35,108 nucleotides of DNA, from assembly GCA_947450745.1 (NCBI GenBank), contig CANFYD010000002.1:1-35108 (forward strand), written 5' to 3'. This stretch comes from Burkholderiales bacterium (GTDB lineage: Bacteria; Pseudomonadota; Gammaproteobacteria; Burkholderiales; Burkholderiaceae_C). Of this stretch, positions 1 to 8,668 are shown one piece after another. The position numbers and the translations under genes are program-made. Numbering within the stretch: the first letter of the stretch is position 1; every line of letters starts with the position of its first letter. The notes beneath the pieces are model-generated. The model did not search any database. It was not told where the DNA came from and saw only the letters and a list, made by a program, of their open reading frames with translations.

Positions 1-264
1 GCAGCCAGCCTCTGGAAGCAACTTGAAAGAACTCATTTGGCCGGCATCGAATGGCAGGTGCGGCCCAAGCTGCCACTGCCGGTCGATGACTTGCGGAATG
101 ATTTGGTGGTCGAGCCGCCGCCTTTGATCAAAGGCTATTTACGCTGCGGTGCCCGCATTCTGGGCGCACCAGCCTGGGACCCGGATTTCAATACGGCTGA
201 CCTGCCACTGATGATGCGGTTGGCTGACCTACCGGCCCGCTATCGCCGTCACTTCCTCTGCTGA
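1..264 (+). CDS. C-terminal part of GNAT-like acyltransferase (OlsB / hemolysin-like N-acyltransferase family), truncated by window start
   Basis: Frame 1 is open from base 1 (AASLWKQLERTHLAGIEW...). The end, LIKGYLRCGARILGAPAWDPDFNTADLPLMMRL...RYRRHFLC, resembles the C-terminus of OlsB-like acyltransferases. Confidence 0.7.
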   Translation, partial: AASLWKQLERTHLAGIEWQVRPKLPLPVDDLRNDLVVEPPPLIKGYLRCGARILGAPAWDPDFNTADLPLMMRLADLPARYRRHFLC

Positions 265-278
265 CGGCGTGCGCGCCC

Positions 279-302
279 GCGAAGGGCGTCACTGCCCTTC
301 GC
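279..302. other. Hairpin GCGAAGGGC-GTCACT-GCCCTTCGC spanning the ptsH stop codon
   Basis: Perfect 9-bp inverted repeat with a 6-nt loop containing the ptsH stop; no clear T-tract. Confidence 0.6.
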
Positions 303-558
303 CGAACTTCTCGTTGACCAGTGCGGTGATGGCATCCTGCGCCGCTTGCTCGTCAGCGCCTTCCGTCTCCAACTCCACCTGCGAGCCCAGACCTGCCGCC
401 AGCATCATCACGCCCATGATGCTTTTGGCATTGACGCGGCGTTCGCCTTTGGCGATCCACACTTCACACGGAAAGCTGCCCGCCAGTTTGGTGAGCTTGG
501 CGGAGGCGCGCGCGTGCAGGCCCAACTTATTGCTGATAGTGAGCGTGGACTTGATCAT
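289..558 (-). CDS. ptsH: HPr phosphocarrier protein
   Basis: 89 aa; NKLGLHARASAKL (active-site His) and NAKSIMGVMMLAAGLG (Ser-46 region) are typical of HPr. Confidence 0.95.
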   Translation of the reverse strand: MIKSTLTISNKLGLHARASAKLTKLAGSFPCEVWIAKGERRVNAKSIMGVMMLAAGLGSQVELETEGADEQAAQDAITALVNEKFGEGQ

Positions 559-564
559 TGAACC

Positions 565-969
565 TCAGGACTCCGAAGAAGGATGGGCGGGCGGATCGCC
601 GGGCACGATGCCATTGATGCCGCCCTGGCAGGCCCGCTGAACCAAAGCATCCAGCGGCTCGGCAACGTAGCACAGCGCTCGCCACAGCATCGGCACATTG
701 ACACCACTGACGACCCTGAACTGACTGCTTTGCAGTCGCATCGCAGCATTGCAAGGCGTTGCGCCAAAGACATCGGTCAGCACCAGCGCCTCGGTGTGAC
801 CGGCTGCTTGCAGCAACGCGCGAGCGCTCGTTTCGACGTCGTCGGCCGACATATCCGGCGTCACGTCAAGCACCGTCAACTGCGGCGCGCAGTTCGGGAA
901 GGTGTGTTCAGCCACCGCTTTCAAAGCAGAGGCCAGCGGCGCATGGGCAATCAAAAGCAGTCCGGGCAT
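565..969 (-). CDS. PTS EIIA component, mannose/fructose family
   Basis: MPGLLLIAHAPLASALKAVAEH (phosphorylatable His in IAHAPLA), ...LVLTDVFGATPCNAA...; adjacent to ptsH. Start trimmed to the internal Met of the longer ORF. Confidence 0.88.
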   Translation of the reverse strand: MPGLLLIAHAPLASALKAVAEHTFPNCAPQLTVLDVTPDMSADDVETSARALLQAAGHTEALVLTDVFGATPCNAAMRLQSSQFRVVSGVNVPMLWRALCYVAEPLDALVQRACQGGINGIVPGDPPAHPSSES

Positions 970-1010
970 GACGCAATTATCGGGCAGGCGGAGATTGAGT
1001 CGGAGCGGAC

Positions 1011-1568
1011 TTAGAAATCGAGCTTGATCGAATCGGCAAAGTTGCTCCAAGCGCTGTCATCACGCTTGTCACCCAGCATCACGGCCTGATAGACCCATAA
1101 CCCGCGCGTGAACAGCGCCACTTGCGCGTGTTGAGAACCCGCCTTCGCGCTCCCTTCCAGGCGCTGCGTTCCGGCTTCAGGGTTGGGTGTCATGCCAGGC
1201 ACTTGCAAGGGCTGCAGCGGAGTCGGTTGGGCGGTCAGCTTGGTGAGCAGGGCCGCGCGCATCTGCTGCAAGGCAGGCGTCACTTGAGCCGGGTCGGCAA
1301 CTTCTGCCCAGGCCAGCGAAAAGCTCAAGCCGGCCGCCTTGCAACTGGCCAAGCCCATCCGGCCGGGTTGCTCGCGCGTCACCGGGCGGCTATTGACCTC
1401 GGGCTTGCAGGGGAACAAAACTTGCGCGCCTGACCCGTCCGGGCGCACATCGCGCCAATCCAGGCTGGGCGAGCAAGCGCTGCCAGCCAGGGCCAACACG
1501 AACAGGGCGCTGCGGGCGGCAGTACGGTGGGCGGCAAAAAGTAGGGCGGTGGTGCGATGCAATTTCAT
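1011..1568 (-). CDS. Hypothetical exported protein, possible lipoprotein
   Basis: 185 aa with an N-terminal hydrophobic segment ending LALAGSACS (lipobox-like). Confidence 0.6.
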   Translation of the reverse strand: MKLHRTTALLFAAHRTAARSALFVLALAGSACSPSLDWRDVRPDGSGAQVLFPCKPEVNSRPVTREQPGRMGLASCKAAGLSFSLAWAEVADPAQVTPALQQMRAALLTKLTAQPTPLQPLQVPGMTPNPEAGTQRLEGSAKAGSQHAQVALFTRGLWVYQAVMLGDKRDDSAWSNFADSIKLDF

Positions 1569-1610
1569 GCCGACATTATCGGAGCCGCGGCCAACACCCG
1601 CTGACGCACA

Positions 1611-2909
1611 ATGAAACTTATGCCTAGCTCAAGCTTCCATCCTCCTTCTGCCGCTGACCGCGACGCCTCATCAGCCACACCCGCTGCAGCCATGTCGCTG
1701 CAGGGAGTGCGCATCCTGGACCTCTCACGCGTGCTGGCCGGCCCCTGGTGTACCCAGACCTTGGCCGACTTGGGGGCCGATGTGATCAAAGTCGAACGCC
1801 CCGGCAGCGGCGACGACACGCGGGCCTGGGGGCCGCCCTATCTGAAGGACGACAACGGGGCCGACACCAGCGAGGCGGCTTATTACCTTGGTGCCAACCG
1901 GAACAAACGCTCGATCACCATCGACATCGCCTGCCCTGCCGGTCAACAACTGATACGCCAGTTGGCCGCTCAGGTCGATGTGCTGGTCGAAAACTTCAAG
2001 GTCGGTGACCTCGCCCGCTATGGTTTGGACGCCCACACCTTGCAGGCGGCAAACCCGGGCCTGGTGGTCTGCTCGATCACCGGCTTTGGACAAACCGGTC
2101 CCTACAAGGACAGAGCGGGTTACGACTATGCCGTCCAGGGCATCGGCGGCTTGATGAGCGTGACCGGTGAGCGCGATGACCTGCCAGGCGGCGGCCCGCA
2201 AAAGGTTGGCGTGGCGGTAGCTGACTTGTTCACCGGCCTTTATGCCTGCGTGGCTATTCTGGCTGCGCTGCGCCATCGTGACGCCACCGGCCAGGGCCAA
2301 ATGATCGACATGGCTTTGCTCGACACCCAATTGGCCATGTTGGCCAATCTGGGCTCCAACTACCTTTGTACCGACCAAGCGCCAGGCCGGATGGGCAACG
2401 CGCATCAAAACATCGTGCCCTATCAAGTGTTCGAGGCCAGTGACGGGCATCTGATCCTGGCGGTTGGCAATGATCGGCAGTTTGCCAAGTTCTGCGCCAT
2501 TGCCGGTCACTCCGAATGGGCGCAAGACCCGCGCTTTGCCAAGAACGCTGACCGAGTGCGCCACCGTCAACTGCTGGTGCCGCAAATCGCAGCCGTACTC
2601 AAGACACGCCCACGCGATCAATGGCTGGCGGCACTGGAAACGGCGCAGGTACCGTGCGGTGCCATCAACAACTTGGCCGAAGCCTTCGCTGACCCGCAAG
2701 CGCAAGCGCGCGAAATGACACAGGCTATGGCGCATCCGCTGACGGACAAGCTGCGCTTGGTCGCCAGCCCCATCAAACTGTCCATCACGCCGGTCAGCTA
2801 TCGGCATGCACCGCCGCTGCTGGGCCAGCACACGAGGGAGATTTTGCTCGGAGCAGGCTTCGATGAAGCGCAAATCGCGCTGCTCCACAAGCAAGGCGCG
2901 CTGGGCTGA
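1611..2909 (+). CDS. CaiB/BaiF (family III) CoA-transferase; start may be the internal Met at 1692
   Basis: LQGVRILDLSRVLAGPWCTQTLADLGADVIKVERPGSGDDTRAWGPP and YDYAVQGIGGLMSVTGE are hallmark family III CoA-transferase sequences. Confidence 0.93.
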   Translation: MKLMPSSSFHPPSAADRDASSATPAAAMSLQGVRILDLSRVLAGPWCTQTLADLGADVIKVERPGSGDDTRAWGPPYLKDDNGADTSEAAYYLGANRNKRSITIDIACPAGQQLIRQLAAQVDVLVENFKVGDLARYGLDAHTLQAANPGLVVCSITGFGQTGPYKDRAGYDYAVQGIGGLMSVTGERDDLPGGGPQKVGVAVADLFTGLYACVAILAALRHRDATGQGQMIDMALLDTQLAMLANLGSNYLCTDQAPGRMGNAHQNIVPYQVFEASDGHLILAVGNDRQFAKFCAIAGHSEWAQDPRFAKNADRVRHRQLLVPQIAAVLKTRPRDQWLAALETAQVPCGAINNLAEAFADPQAQAREMTQAMAHPLTDKLRLVASPIKLSITPVSYRHAPPLLGQHTREILLGAGFDEAQIALLHKQGALG

Positions 2910-3009
2910 ACAACGCTGCAACGTGAACAATCGCACGGAGAGGTGCCGCTTGATGCGGATCTGGATCCCGTTCCCCCGGATCACGGGATGGACGTTTGAG
3001 GACCGAGCG

Positions 3010-4275
3010 ATGACGATGGCGACCGCTGCGAACGATTACGCCTCAGCCTCGAAACAACCCGAAGTCACCCGCCGCACTCATCCCCGAATGGCCATGTCAA
3101 GCCCTCCTCCCGCCAGCAACACCTCTGCCAACGCTGCCAATGACGTGTCCGGCGAGCCGAGCCGTGCGCAGTGGGCCGAAATCGTGCAACAACTGGGTGC
3201 AGAAATTGCCGGTCCACTGAGCGCGGCGCTTGAACGTATTCACCATCTTGTCAACACCGGTCAGATTGATCGCCAGAGCCTGCGCGCACTGCGCGAAAGC
3301 GTGACCCAAGCGCGTGAGGCCGGCATGATCGGGCAGCAACTGGCGCGCTTGGCCTCGGGGAGATTACGGTTGTCGCGCGAGCGCATGCATTTGACGCAGA
3401 TCCTGCGCTCTGTGCTGGCCCAGCGCAGCCGCGAAACGCAGGCGCGCGGGATCCAAGTGCGCCAGGTCTTGAAATCTGTCGAAGTCATGACCGATGGCTC
3501 GCTGTTGTTTGCGCTGCTGAATGCCTTGATGGATTGGGCCTTGTCCAGCACGCATTCCTCCATCGACCTGCGACTCGACCTCAGCCCCTGGCCTCCCAAA
3601 GCCAGACTGGTCTGCCGCTTCGCGCATCGGCCGCTGGACTTGATCGACGCCTCGAGCACCAGCGGCATGCCACTCGCCTTGAACTCGCTGGCGTGGCGCT
3701 TGGTTGAACAAACTGCCATCACCATGGGCGTGCTGCCCTTGCGCGAAGACGAAGCGGGCATCACCGTGCTGACGCTTGAATTCCCGCACACGGTGGGCGA
3801 GGAACTCGACAGCGCCGAGGGTGCAGCAGAAGCGGATTTGGCTCGCGAGCTTGAGCTCGAGCGCCGCCAAGAGCGCGGCTACCTCCCTTCCAGCAACTCC
3901 AAGCCACTGGCCGGCAGCCATCTGCTGATCATTTCCGAACGGCGCGAACTTCGCACTCAAATTCAGAACTCGGTCCAGCACATGGGCCTGATCATCGACA
4001 TCGTCGCCAGCGTGAGCGAGGCCACACAGTTCTGCCTGGAGGGTCTGCCGCATGGCATCATTTTCGAGCACAGCTTGCGCGGCCCAGAGTTCGAGATGCT
4101 GCTCGCCGACTTGAGGCGTGAAGTCCCTCACTTCTGCTTCATCGAAGTGCTGGACGCCCAGCACCTGACGCAGCTGTCCACGGCCACCGCTGATGGTCTC
4201 GCTCGCATCTCGCGCTTCCACCTGACAGACGCCTTGCCGTCGATGCTGATGTTCGAGCTGTCCAAGGGTCACTGA
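3010..4275 (+). CDS. Histidine-kinase-like / receiver-like protein with degenerate catalytic motifs
   Basis: Helical DHp-like region, HATPase-like middle region and receiver-like C-terminus, but canonical H, N-box and Asp motifs not recognisable. Start uncertain (Met at 2953 or 3010). Confidence 0.6.
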   Translation: MTMATAANDYASASKQPEVTRRTHPRMAMSSPPPASNTSANAANDVSGEPSRAQWAEIVQQLGAEIAGPLSAALERIHHLVNTGQIDRQSLRALRESVTQAREAGMIGQQLARLASGRLRLSRERMHLTQILRSVLAQRSRETQARGIQVRQVLKSVEVMTDGSLLFALLNALMDWALSSTHSSIDLRLDLSPWPPKARLVCRFAHRPLDLIDASSTSGMPLALNSLAWRLVEQTAITMGVLPLREDEAGITVLTLEFPHTVGEELDSAEGAAEADLARELELERRQERGYLPSSNSKPLAGSHLLIISERRELRTQIQNSVQHMGLIIDIVASVSEATQFCLEGLPHGIIFEHSLRGPEFEMLLADLRREVPHFCFIEVLDAQHLTQLSTATADGLARISRFHLTDALPSMLMFELSKGH

Positions 4276-4319
4276 GGCCCGATCAATGCTTGGCCTCTCG
4301 GCCGGTCTAAACTAGGCTG

Positions 4320-4829
4320 ATGAAGTTACCCCGTCTGCTTGCCCCTGCCCTGCTGCTTGCCGCTCTGGCGGGTGGCGGTTTGTTCGCTTACCAAAGCCTG
4401 AATCAGCGTGAGCTCGCGCCGACCGTCAACTATGTGTTGCTGAACGGTGCCAAGGTCGACTCCAGCCAATGGGCGGGCAAGGTGATGCTGGTGAACTTCT
4501 GGGCCACCAGTTGCACGACCTGCGTGAAAGAGATGCCGCAGATCATTGCCACTCATGAAAAGTTTCAGGCGCGAGGTTTCGACACGCTGGCGGTGGCCAT
4601 GAGCTACGACCCACCGGCCTTCGTCGCTAATTTCGCGGAAAGTCGCAAATTGCCGTTCAGCGTGGCGATCGACAACACCGGCGACATCGCTCGGCAGTTC
4701 GGCAAGATTCAGCTGACGCCGACAACGCTGTTGATCAACAAGCGGGGCGAGATCGTCAAGCGCTACGTCGGTGAACCCGATTTTGCGGCCCTGCACAGCT
4801 TGGTCGAAAAACTGCTGGCAGAGAGCTGA
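4320..4829 (+). CDS. TlpA/ResA-like thioredoxin-fold disulfide reductase
   Basis: N-terminal hydrophobic anchor; VMLVNFWATSCTTCVKEMPQI (CxxC) and LTPTTLLINKRGEIVKRYVG. Confidence 0.9.
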   Translation: MKLPRLLAPALLLAALAGGGLFAYQSLNQRELAPTVNYVLLNGAKVDSSQWAGKVMLVNFWATSCTTCVKEMPQIIATHEKFQARGFDTLAVAMSYDPPAFVANFAESRKLPFSVAIDNTGDIARQFGKIQLTPTTLLINKRGEIVKRYVGEPDFAALHSLVEKLLAES

Positions 4830-4845
4830 CGCGCGGAGTAAAAGA

Positions 4846-4875
4846 CGCAAGCGCAAACGCAAACGCAAATGCAAA
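4846..4875 (+). repeat. Short hexamer tandem repeat (CGCAAR)n
   Basis: CGCAAG CGCAAA CGCAAA CGCAAA TGCAAA read directly. Confidence 0.85.
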
Positions 4876-4903
4876 CGAGCCGCAGCAGCGGCTCGTTTGC
4901 ATT
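4868..4903. terminator. Bidirectional terminator-like hairpin between convergent tlpA-like gene and lipA
   Basis: Perfect 16-bp stem AATGCAAACGAGCCGC-AGCA-GCGGCTCGTTTGCATT. Confidence 0.75.
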
Positions 4904-4917
4904 GCACAGCAGCTTTC

Positions 4918-4945
4918 AGCTGTTTAGCTGTTTAGCTGTTTAGCT
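4918..4945 (+). repeat. 9-bp tandem repeat (TGTTTAGCT)n overlapping the lipA stop codon
   Basis: cagctgtttagctgtttagctgtttagctggg read directly. Confidence 0.8.
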
Positions 4946-5932
4946 GGGGATTACACCCGCATGGGCGGCCTGCTCATCGGCGTGATAGCTGGAGCGCACC
5001 ATCGCCCCCACTGCGGCGTGGCTGAAGCCCATCTTGTAGGCCTCGACTTCAAACATCTTGAAGGTGTCAGGGTGCACATAGCGCCGCACCGGCAGGTGAT
5101 GGCTGGACGGTGACAGGTACTGACCCAGCGTCAACATTTCGACGCCGTGAGCCCGCATATCGCGCATTACTTGCAGAATTTCCTCGTCCGTTTCGCCCAA
5201 GCCCACCATGATGCCGCTCTTGGTCGGCACGCCGGGAACATCGGCCTTGAAACGCTTCAGCAGGTCCAAGCTGAACTGGTAGTCGGACCCCGGACGGGCC
5301 TCCTTGTACAAGCGCGGCGTAGTTTCCAGGTTGTGGTTCATCACATCTGGCGGGGCGGCGCGCAGGATATCCAGCGCGCGGTCCATGCGGCCACGGAAGT
5401 CGGGCGTCAAGATCTCGATCTGCGTCGTCGGGCTCAGCTCGCGAATCTTCTGGATGCAAGCCGCAAAGTGGCCGGCTCCGCCGTCGCGCAAGTCATCCCG
5501 GTCGACGCTGGTGATGACCACATACTTGAGCTTCAGCGCTGCGATCGTCTTGGCCAGATTGACCGGTTCGTCCGCATCCAGCGGGTCCGGACGACCATGG
5601 CCCACATCGCAGAACGGGCAGCGCCGCGTGCATTTGTCGCCCATGATCATGAAGGTGGCCGTGCCCTTGCCGAAGCATTCGCCGATGTTCGGGCAGGACG
5701 CTTCTTCGCACACCGTGTGCAGCTTGTGCTCGCGCAGAATCTGCTTGATCTCGTAAAACCGCGTGCTGGGAGAGCCTGCCTTGACACGAATCCAGTCGGG
5801 CTTTTTCAGCATCTCGCCGACCGGCACGATCTTGATCGGTATGCGTGCCGTCTTGGCTTGTGCTTTTTGCTTGGCGCTGGCGTCATACGCCTCGCCGGTC
5901 TTCAGTTCGTGGGTGATGTTCTCGGTCGCCAT
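4940..5932 (-). CDS. lipA: Lipoyl synthase
   Basis: [39 protein letters not shown]: radical-SAM CxxxCxxC plus auxiliary cluster Cys. Confidence 0.98.
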   Translation of the reverse strand: MATENITHELKTGEAYDASAKQKAQAKTARIPIKIVPVGEMLKKPDWIRVKAGSPSTRFYEIKQILREHKLHTVCEEASCPNIGECFGKGTATFMIMGDKCTRRCPFCDVGHGRPDPLDADEPVNLAKTIAALKLKYVVITSVDRDDLRDGGAGHFAACIQKIRELSPTTQIEILTPDFRGRMDRALDILRAAPPDVMNHNLETTPRLYKEARPGSDYQFSLDLLKRFKADVPGVPTKSGIMVGLGETDEEILQVMRDMRAHGVEMLTLGQYLSPSSHHLPVRRYVHPDTFKMFEVEAYKMGFSHAAVGAMVRSSYHADEQAAHAGVIPS

Positions 5933-5971
5933 CTGTAATCCTCTGCTCCTCTGATCCGCTGAGCCTTGCTT

Positions 5972-6649
5972 TCAGCCTTCCAGCTGCGCCTTCAGGCGCT
6001 CGCCGAAGCGCTGGGCCACGGTGGGCCAGTCGGTGTAAACGCCGAGTGTAGCGAGGTCCACCGTCGCAAGCCCTGCATAGCCACAGGGGTTGATGCCTGA
6101 AAAGGGCTGCAAATCCATCGCCACATTCAAAGCCACCCCGTGATAGGCGCAGTGGCGGCTGACCTTGATGCCCAGGGCTGCCACTTTGCCCAAGCCCCGG
6201 AACGGGTCGAGCGGATCGACCGGGCCGGTCAGCGCCGCATGGGACTGCGGGTCGTCCAGGCGCACGTAAATGCCTGGTGCGCCGGCGACGCGGTGGCCTG
6301 TCACGCCAAAGCCGTCCAGCGTCTGCAGCACGGCCGTTTCAAGCCGGAACACATATTCCCGCACGTAGATGCCCAAGCGCTGCAGATCGATCAGCGGATA
6401 GGCCACCACTTGGCCGGGGCCGTGGTAGGTCACCTGCCCGCCGCGATTGGTCTGCACGACCGGGATGGCACCGGCGCTCAGCACGTGATCCGCCTTGCCC
6501 GCCAAGCCTTGGGTGTAGGTGGATGGATGCTCGCACAGCCAGAGTTCGTCGGGCACGGCGGCCACGGAGGGCGTGCGTGCTTCGGTGAACGCCCGCATCG
6601 CCTGCAGCGTGGACTCGTACTCGACAAGCCCCAAGGTTTTTAGAATCAT
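5972..6649 (-). CDS. lipB: Lipoyl(octanoyl) transferase
   Basis: [61 protein letters not shown]; adjacent to lipA. Confidence 0.97.
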   Translation of the reverse strand: MILKTLGLVEYESTLQAMRAFTEARTPSVAAVPDELWLCEHPSTYTQGLAGKADHVLSAGAIPVVQTNRGGQVTYHGPGQVVAYPLIDLQRLGIYVREYVFRLETAVLQTLDGFGVTGHRVAGAPGIYVRLDDPQSHAALTGPVDPLDPFRGLGKVAALGIKVSRHCAYHGVALNVAMDLQPFSGINPCGYAGLATVDLATLGVYTDWPTVAQRFGERLKAQLEG

Positions 6650-6738
6650 GGCCGAATATTACCGTTTCGTTTGTAAGCCCTCGCCCTATTCAGACGACCC
6701 ACGAGTCGGCCTCACCTCGCCCTTTTTGAAAGCACGTC

Positions 6739-7389
6739 ATGCGTATCGCACCCTTTTTCATCGCAGCTCTGCTATCGCTCCCGCTGGCCAGCCAAGCCGC
6801 TACCGCGCCGATGGAGGCCGCGCTGGCCGCCTACGAAAGTGGCGATCTGGCGTTAGCTGCCAAGCGCTTTGCCGCGCTGTCAGCCCAGCAAGAACCACTG
6901 GCCGACTTCAACCTGGCGATGATGCATTTACGCGCCGAGTTGCCCAAACCCGACCTGCGTCTGGCGCAGCGCCTGCTGTTGCGGGCGGCTGCCAAAGGCT
7001 TGGTGCAAGCCGAGCTGTCGCTGGGCTATTTCCATGAACAAGGTGTGGCTGGCAAGCCCGATCTGGGGCAAGCGGTGCAATGGTATTCACGCGCCGCCAA
7101 GCACGGCAGCAGCGACGGCCAAGTGGCCCTGGCAACCGCCTACTACCTCGGTCGCGGAGCGCCGCTGGACATGGAGCAAGCTGCACATTGGTACCGCGAG
7201 GCCGCCAAGGGCGGCGACGTTGGTGCTCAATATCTGCTGGCGTCGATGTACGAAACCGGCCTGGGCTTGCCGGCCGATCTGCGCCTGGCTCGCTATTGGT
7301 ACGACATCGCGGCCCGCAATGGCGACGAAGCGGCCCCAGCCAAGGTGAAGGACTTGGACAAGCAGTTGGCCCCTGATGCGACCACTTGA
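6739..7389 (+). CDS. Sel1-like (SLR/TPR-like) repeat exported protein
   Basis: Signal peptide plus repeats such as AELSLGYFHEQGVAGKPDLGQAVQWYSRAAKHGSSDGQVALATAYYLGRGAPLDMEQAAHWYREAAKGGDVGAQYLLASMYETGLG. Confidence 0.92.
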   Translation: MRIAPFFIAALLSLPLASQAATAPMEAALAAYESGDLALAAKRFAALSAQQEPLADFNLAMMHLRAELPKPDLRLAQRLLLRAAAKGLVQAELSLGYFHEQGVAGKPDLGQAVQWYSRAAKHGSSDGQVALATAYYLGRGAPLDMEQAAHWYREAAKGGDVGAQYLLASMYETGLGLPADLRLARYWYDIAARNGDEAAPAKVKDLDKQLAPDATT

Positions 7390-7397
7390 GCGCAGCG

Positions 7398-7700
7398 TTA
7401 CATCACCAGCTTCACCATCGGGTGGGAGCTCAGCGTGCGGTAAAGCTCGTCGAGCTGTTCGCGGCTGGTCGCCGTGATGGTGATGGTCAGACCCAGGTAG
7501 TTACCGCCCTTGCTGGGGCGGTGTTCGACGCTGGTCGGGTCGAAGTCGGGATCGAACTGCTGCGCTACCAGAACGATGGCGGCGGCAAACCCGTCCACGT
7601 GCTTCCCCATCACCTTGATGGGGAAGCTTGAGGGGTATTCGATCAACGATTGCTCGGGTGGGATGTCCGACGGCAAGACCGGCGGTGTGGTGTGACTCAT
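7398..7700 (-). CDS. DUF493 (YbeD-like) family protein
   Basis: 100 aa, LIEYPSSFPIKVMGKHVDGFAAAIV...GNYLGLTITITATSREQLDELYRTLSSHPMVKLVM; adjacent to lipB block. Confidence 0.92.
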   Translation of the reverse strand: MSHTTPPVLPSDIPPEQSLIEYPSSFPIKVMGKHVDGFAAAIVLVAQQFDPDFDPTSVEHRPSKGGNYLGLTITITATSREQLDELYRTLSSHPMVKLVM

Positions 7701-7707
7701 GGCAGCC

Positions 7708-8583
7708 TCAAATCGATTGCACTAGTTTGGCGCGCTGATAGGCCTCGTAAAGCCGCGCATAAACAGGCCCCGGCTTGCCGTGCAATGCGCCGTGACCCAC
7801 CGGTTGATGATCGAGCCGGGTGACGGCCAGCACCTCCTTGCTGGCCGAGCTGAGGATGATCTCGTCAGCCCCGACCAGCTCCGCCTCGGAGATTGGCCGC
7901 AAGTTGTAGCCGATGCCGACGTCCTCGCACAGCTCCTTCAGCAATTCGACGCGAATGCCTTCCAGCACATGCTCACTTTTAGGGGGGCCGAGCAGCGCGC
8001 CTTCCTTGACGATCCAGACGTTGGACGCCGCCGCTTCGGTCAGAAAACCGTCGCGCAGCATGATGGTTTCGACAGCCCCTTGATCGGCAGACATCTGGCG
8101 CGCCAGCACATTGCCCAGCAAGGAGGTGCTTTTGATGTCCCCACGCTCCCAGCGAAAATCACGCGCTGTGATGCAGGCCACCCCGTGGTGGCGCTCGTCG
8201 GCCGTCATCGGTCGGGCCGGGCTGCTGTAGGCGAAGAGAGTGGGCGTGATGTCGGTCGGCATCACATGATTGCGCGGGGCCACACCGCGCGTCACTTGCA
8301 AATAGACCCACTGATCCTCTGCATCGACCGAGGCGATCAGCCGACGGGCTACCTCCAGCCACTGCGCCCGCAGCAGCGGACTGGCAATGCGCAGCTTGGA
8401 CAAGCTGCGCTCCAACCTGTCCATATGCGCTTCGAAGCGAAACAGCCGCCGCCCATACACCGGCAACAACTCGTAGACGCCATCGCCGAACAGAAAGCCA
8501 CGATCCATCGCCGACACCTTGGCTTCGGCCAGCGGCTGGTACTCGCCGTTCAAATAGCTGGGCAGCTCGGGCAAAACATTCAT
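7708..8583 (-). CDS. D-amino acid aminotransferase / class IV PLP aminotransferase
   Basis: MDRGFLFGDGVYELLPVYGRRLFRFEAHMDRLERSL, YLQVTRGVAPRNHVMP, ...EIILSSASKEVLAVTRLD. Start trimmed to MNVLPELPSYLNGEY. Confidence 0.92.
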   Translation of the reverse strand: MNVLPELPSYLNGEYQPLAEAKVSAMDRGFLFGDGVYELLPVYGRRLFRFEAHMDRLERSLSKLRIASPLLRAQWLEVARRLIASVDAEDQWVYLQVTRGVAPRNHVMPTDITPTLFAYSSPARPMTADERHHGVACITARDFRWERGDIKSTSLLGNVLARQMSADQGAVETIMLRDGFLTEAAASNVWIVKEGALLGPPKSEHVLEGIRVELLKELCEDVGIGYNLRPISEAELVGADEIILSSASKEVLAVTRLDHQPVGHGALHGKPGPVYARLYEAYQRAKLVQSI

Positions 8584-8668
8584 GCGCGTCTCCTGTTCAA
8601 TGCGGGTGAGTCTGGACGATTTGGTAGCAAAGCGCCACGCTTTCAGCTTACGCCCGCCAAGCAGCAGA

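Noticed and set aside
1725-2984. 419-aa minus-strand ORF
   Set aside because: Antisense to the CaiB/BaiF CoA-transferase with no recognisable motif.
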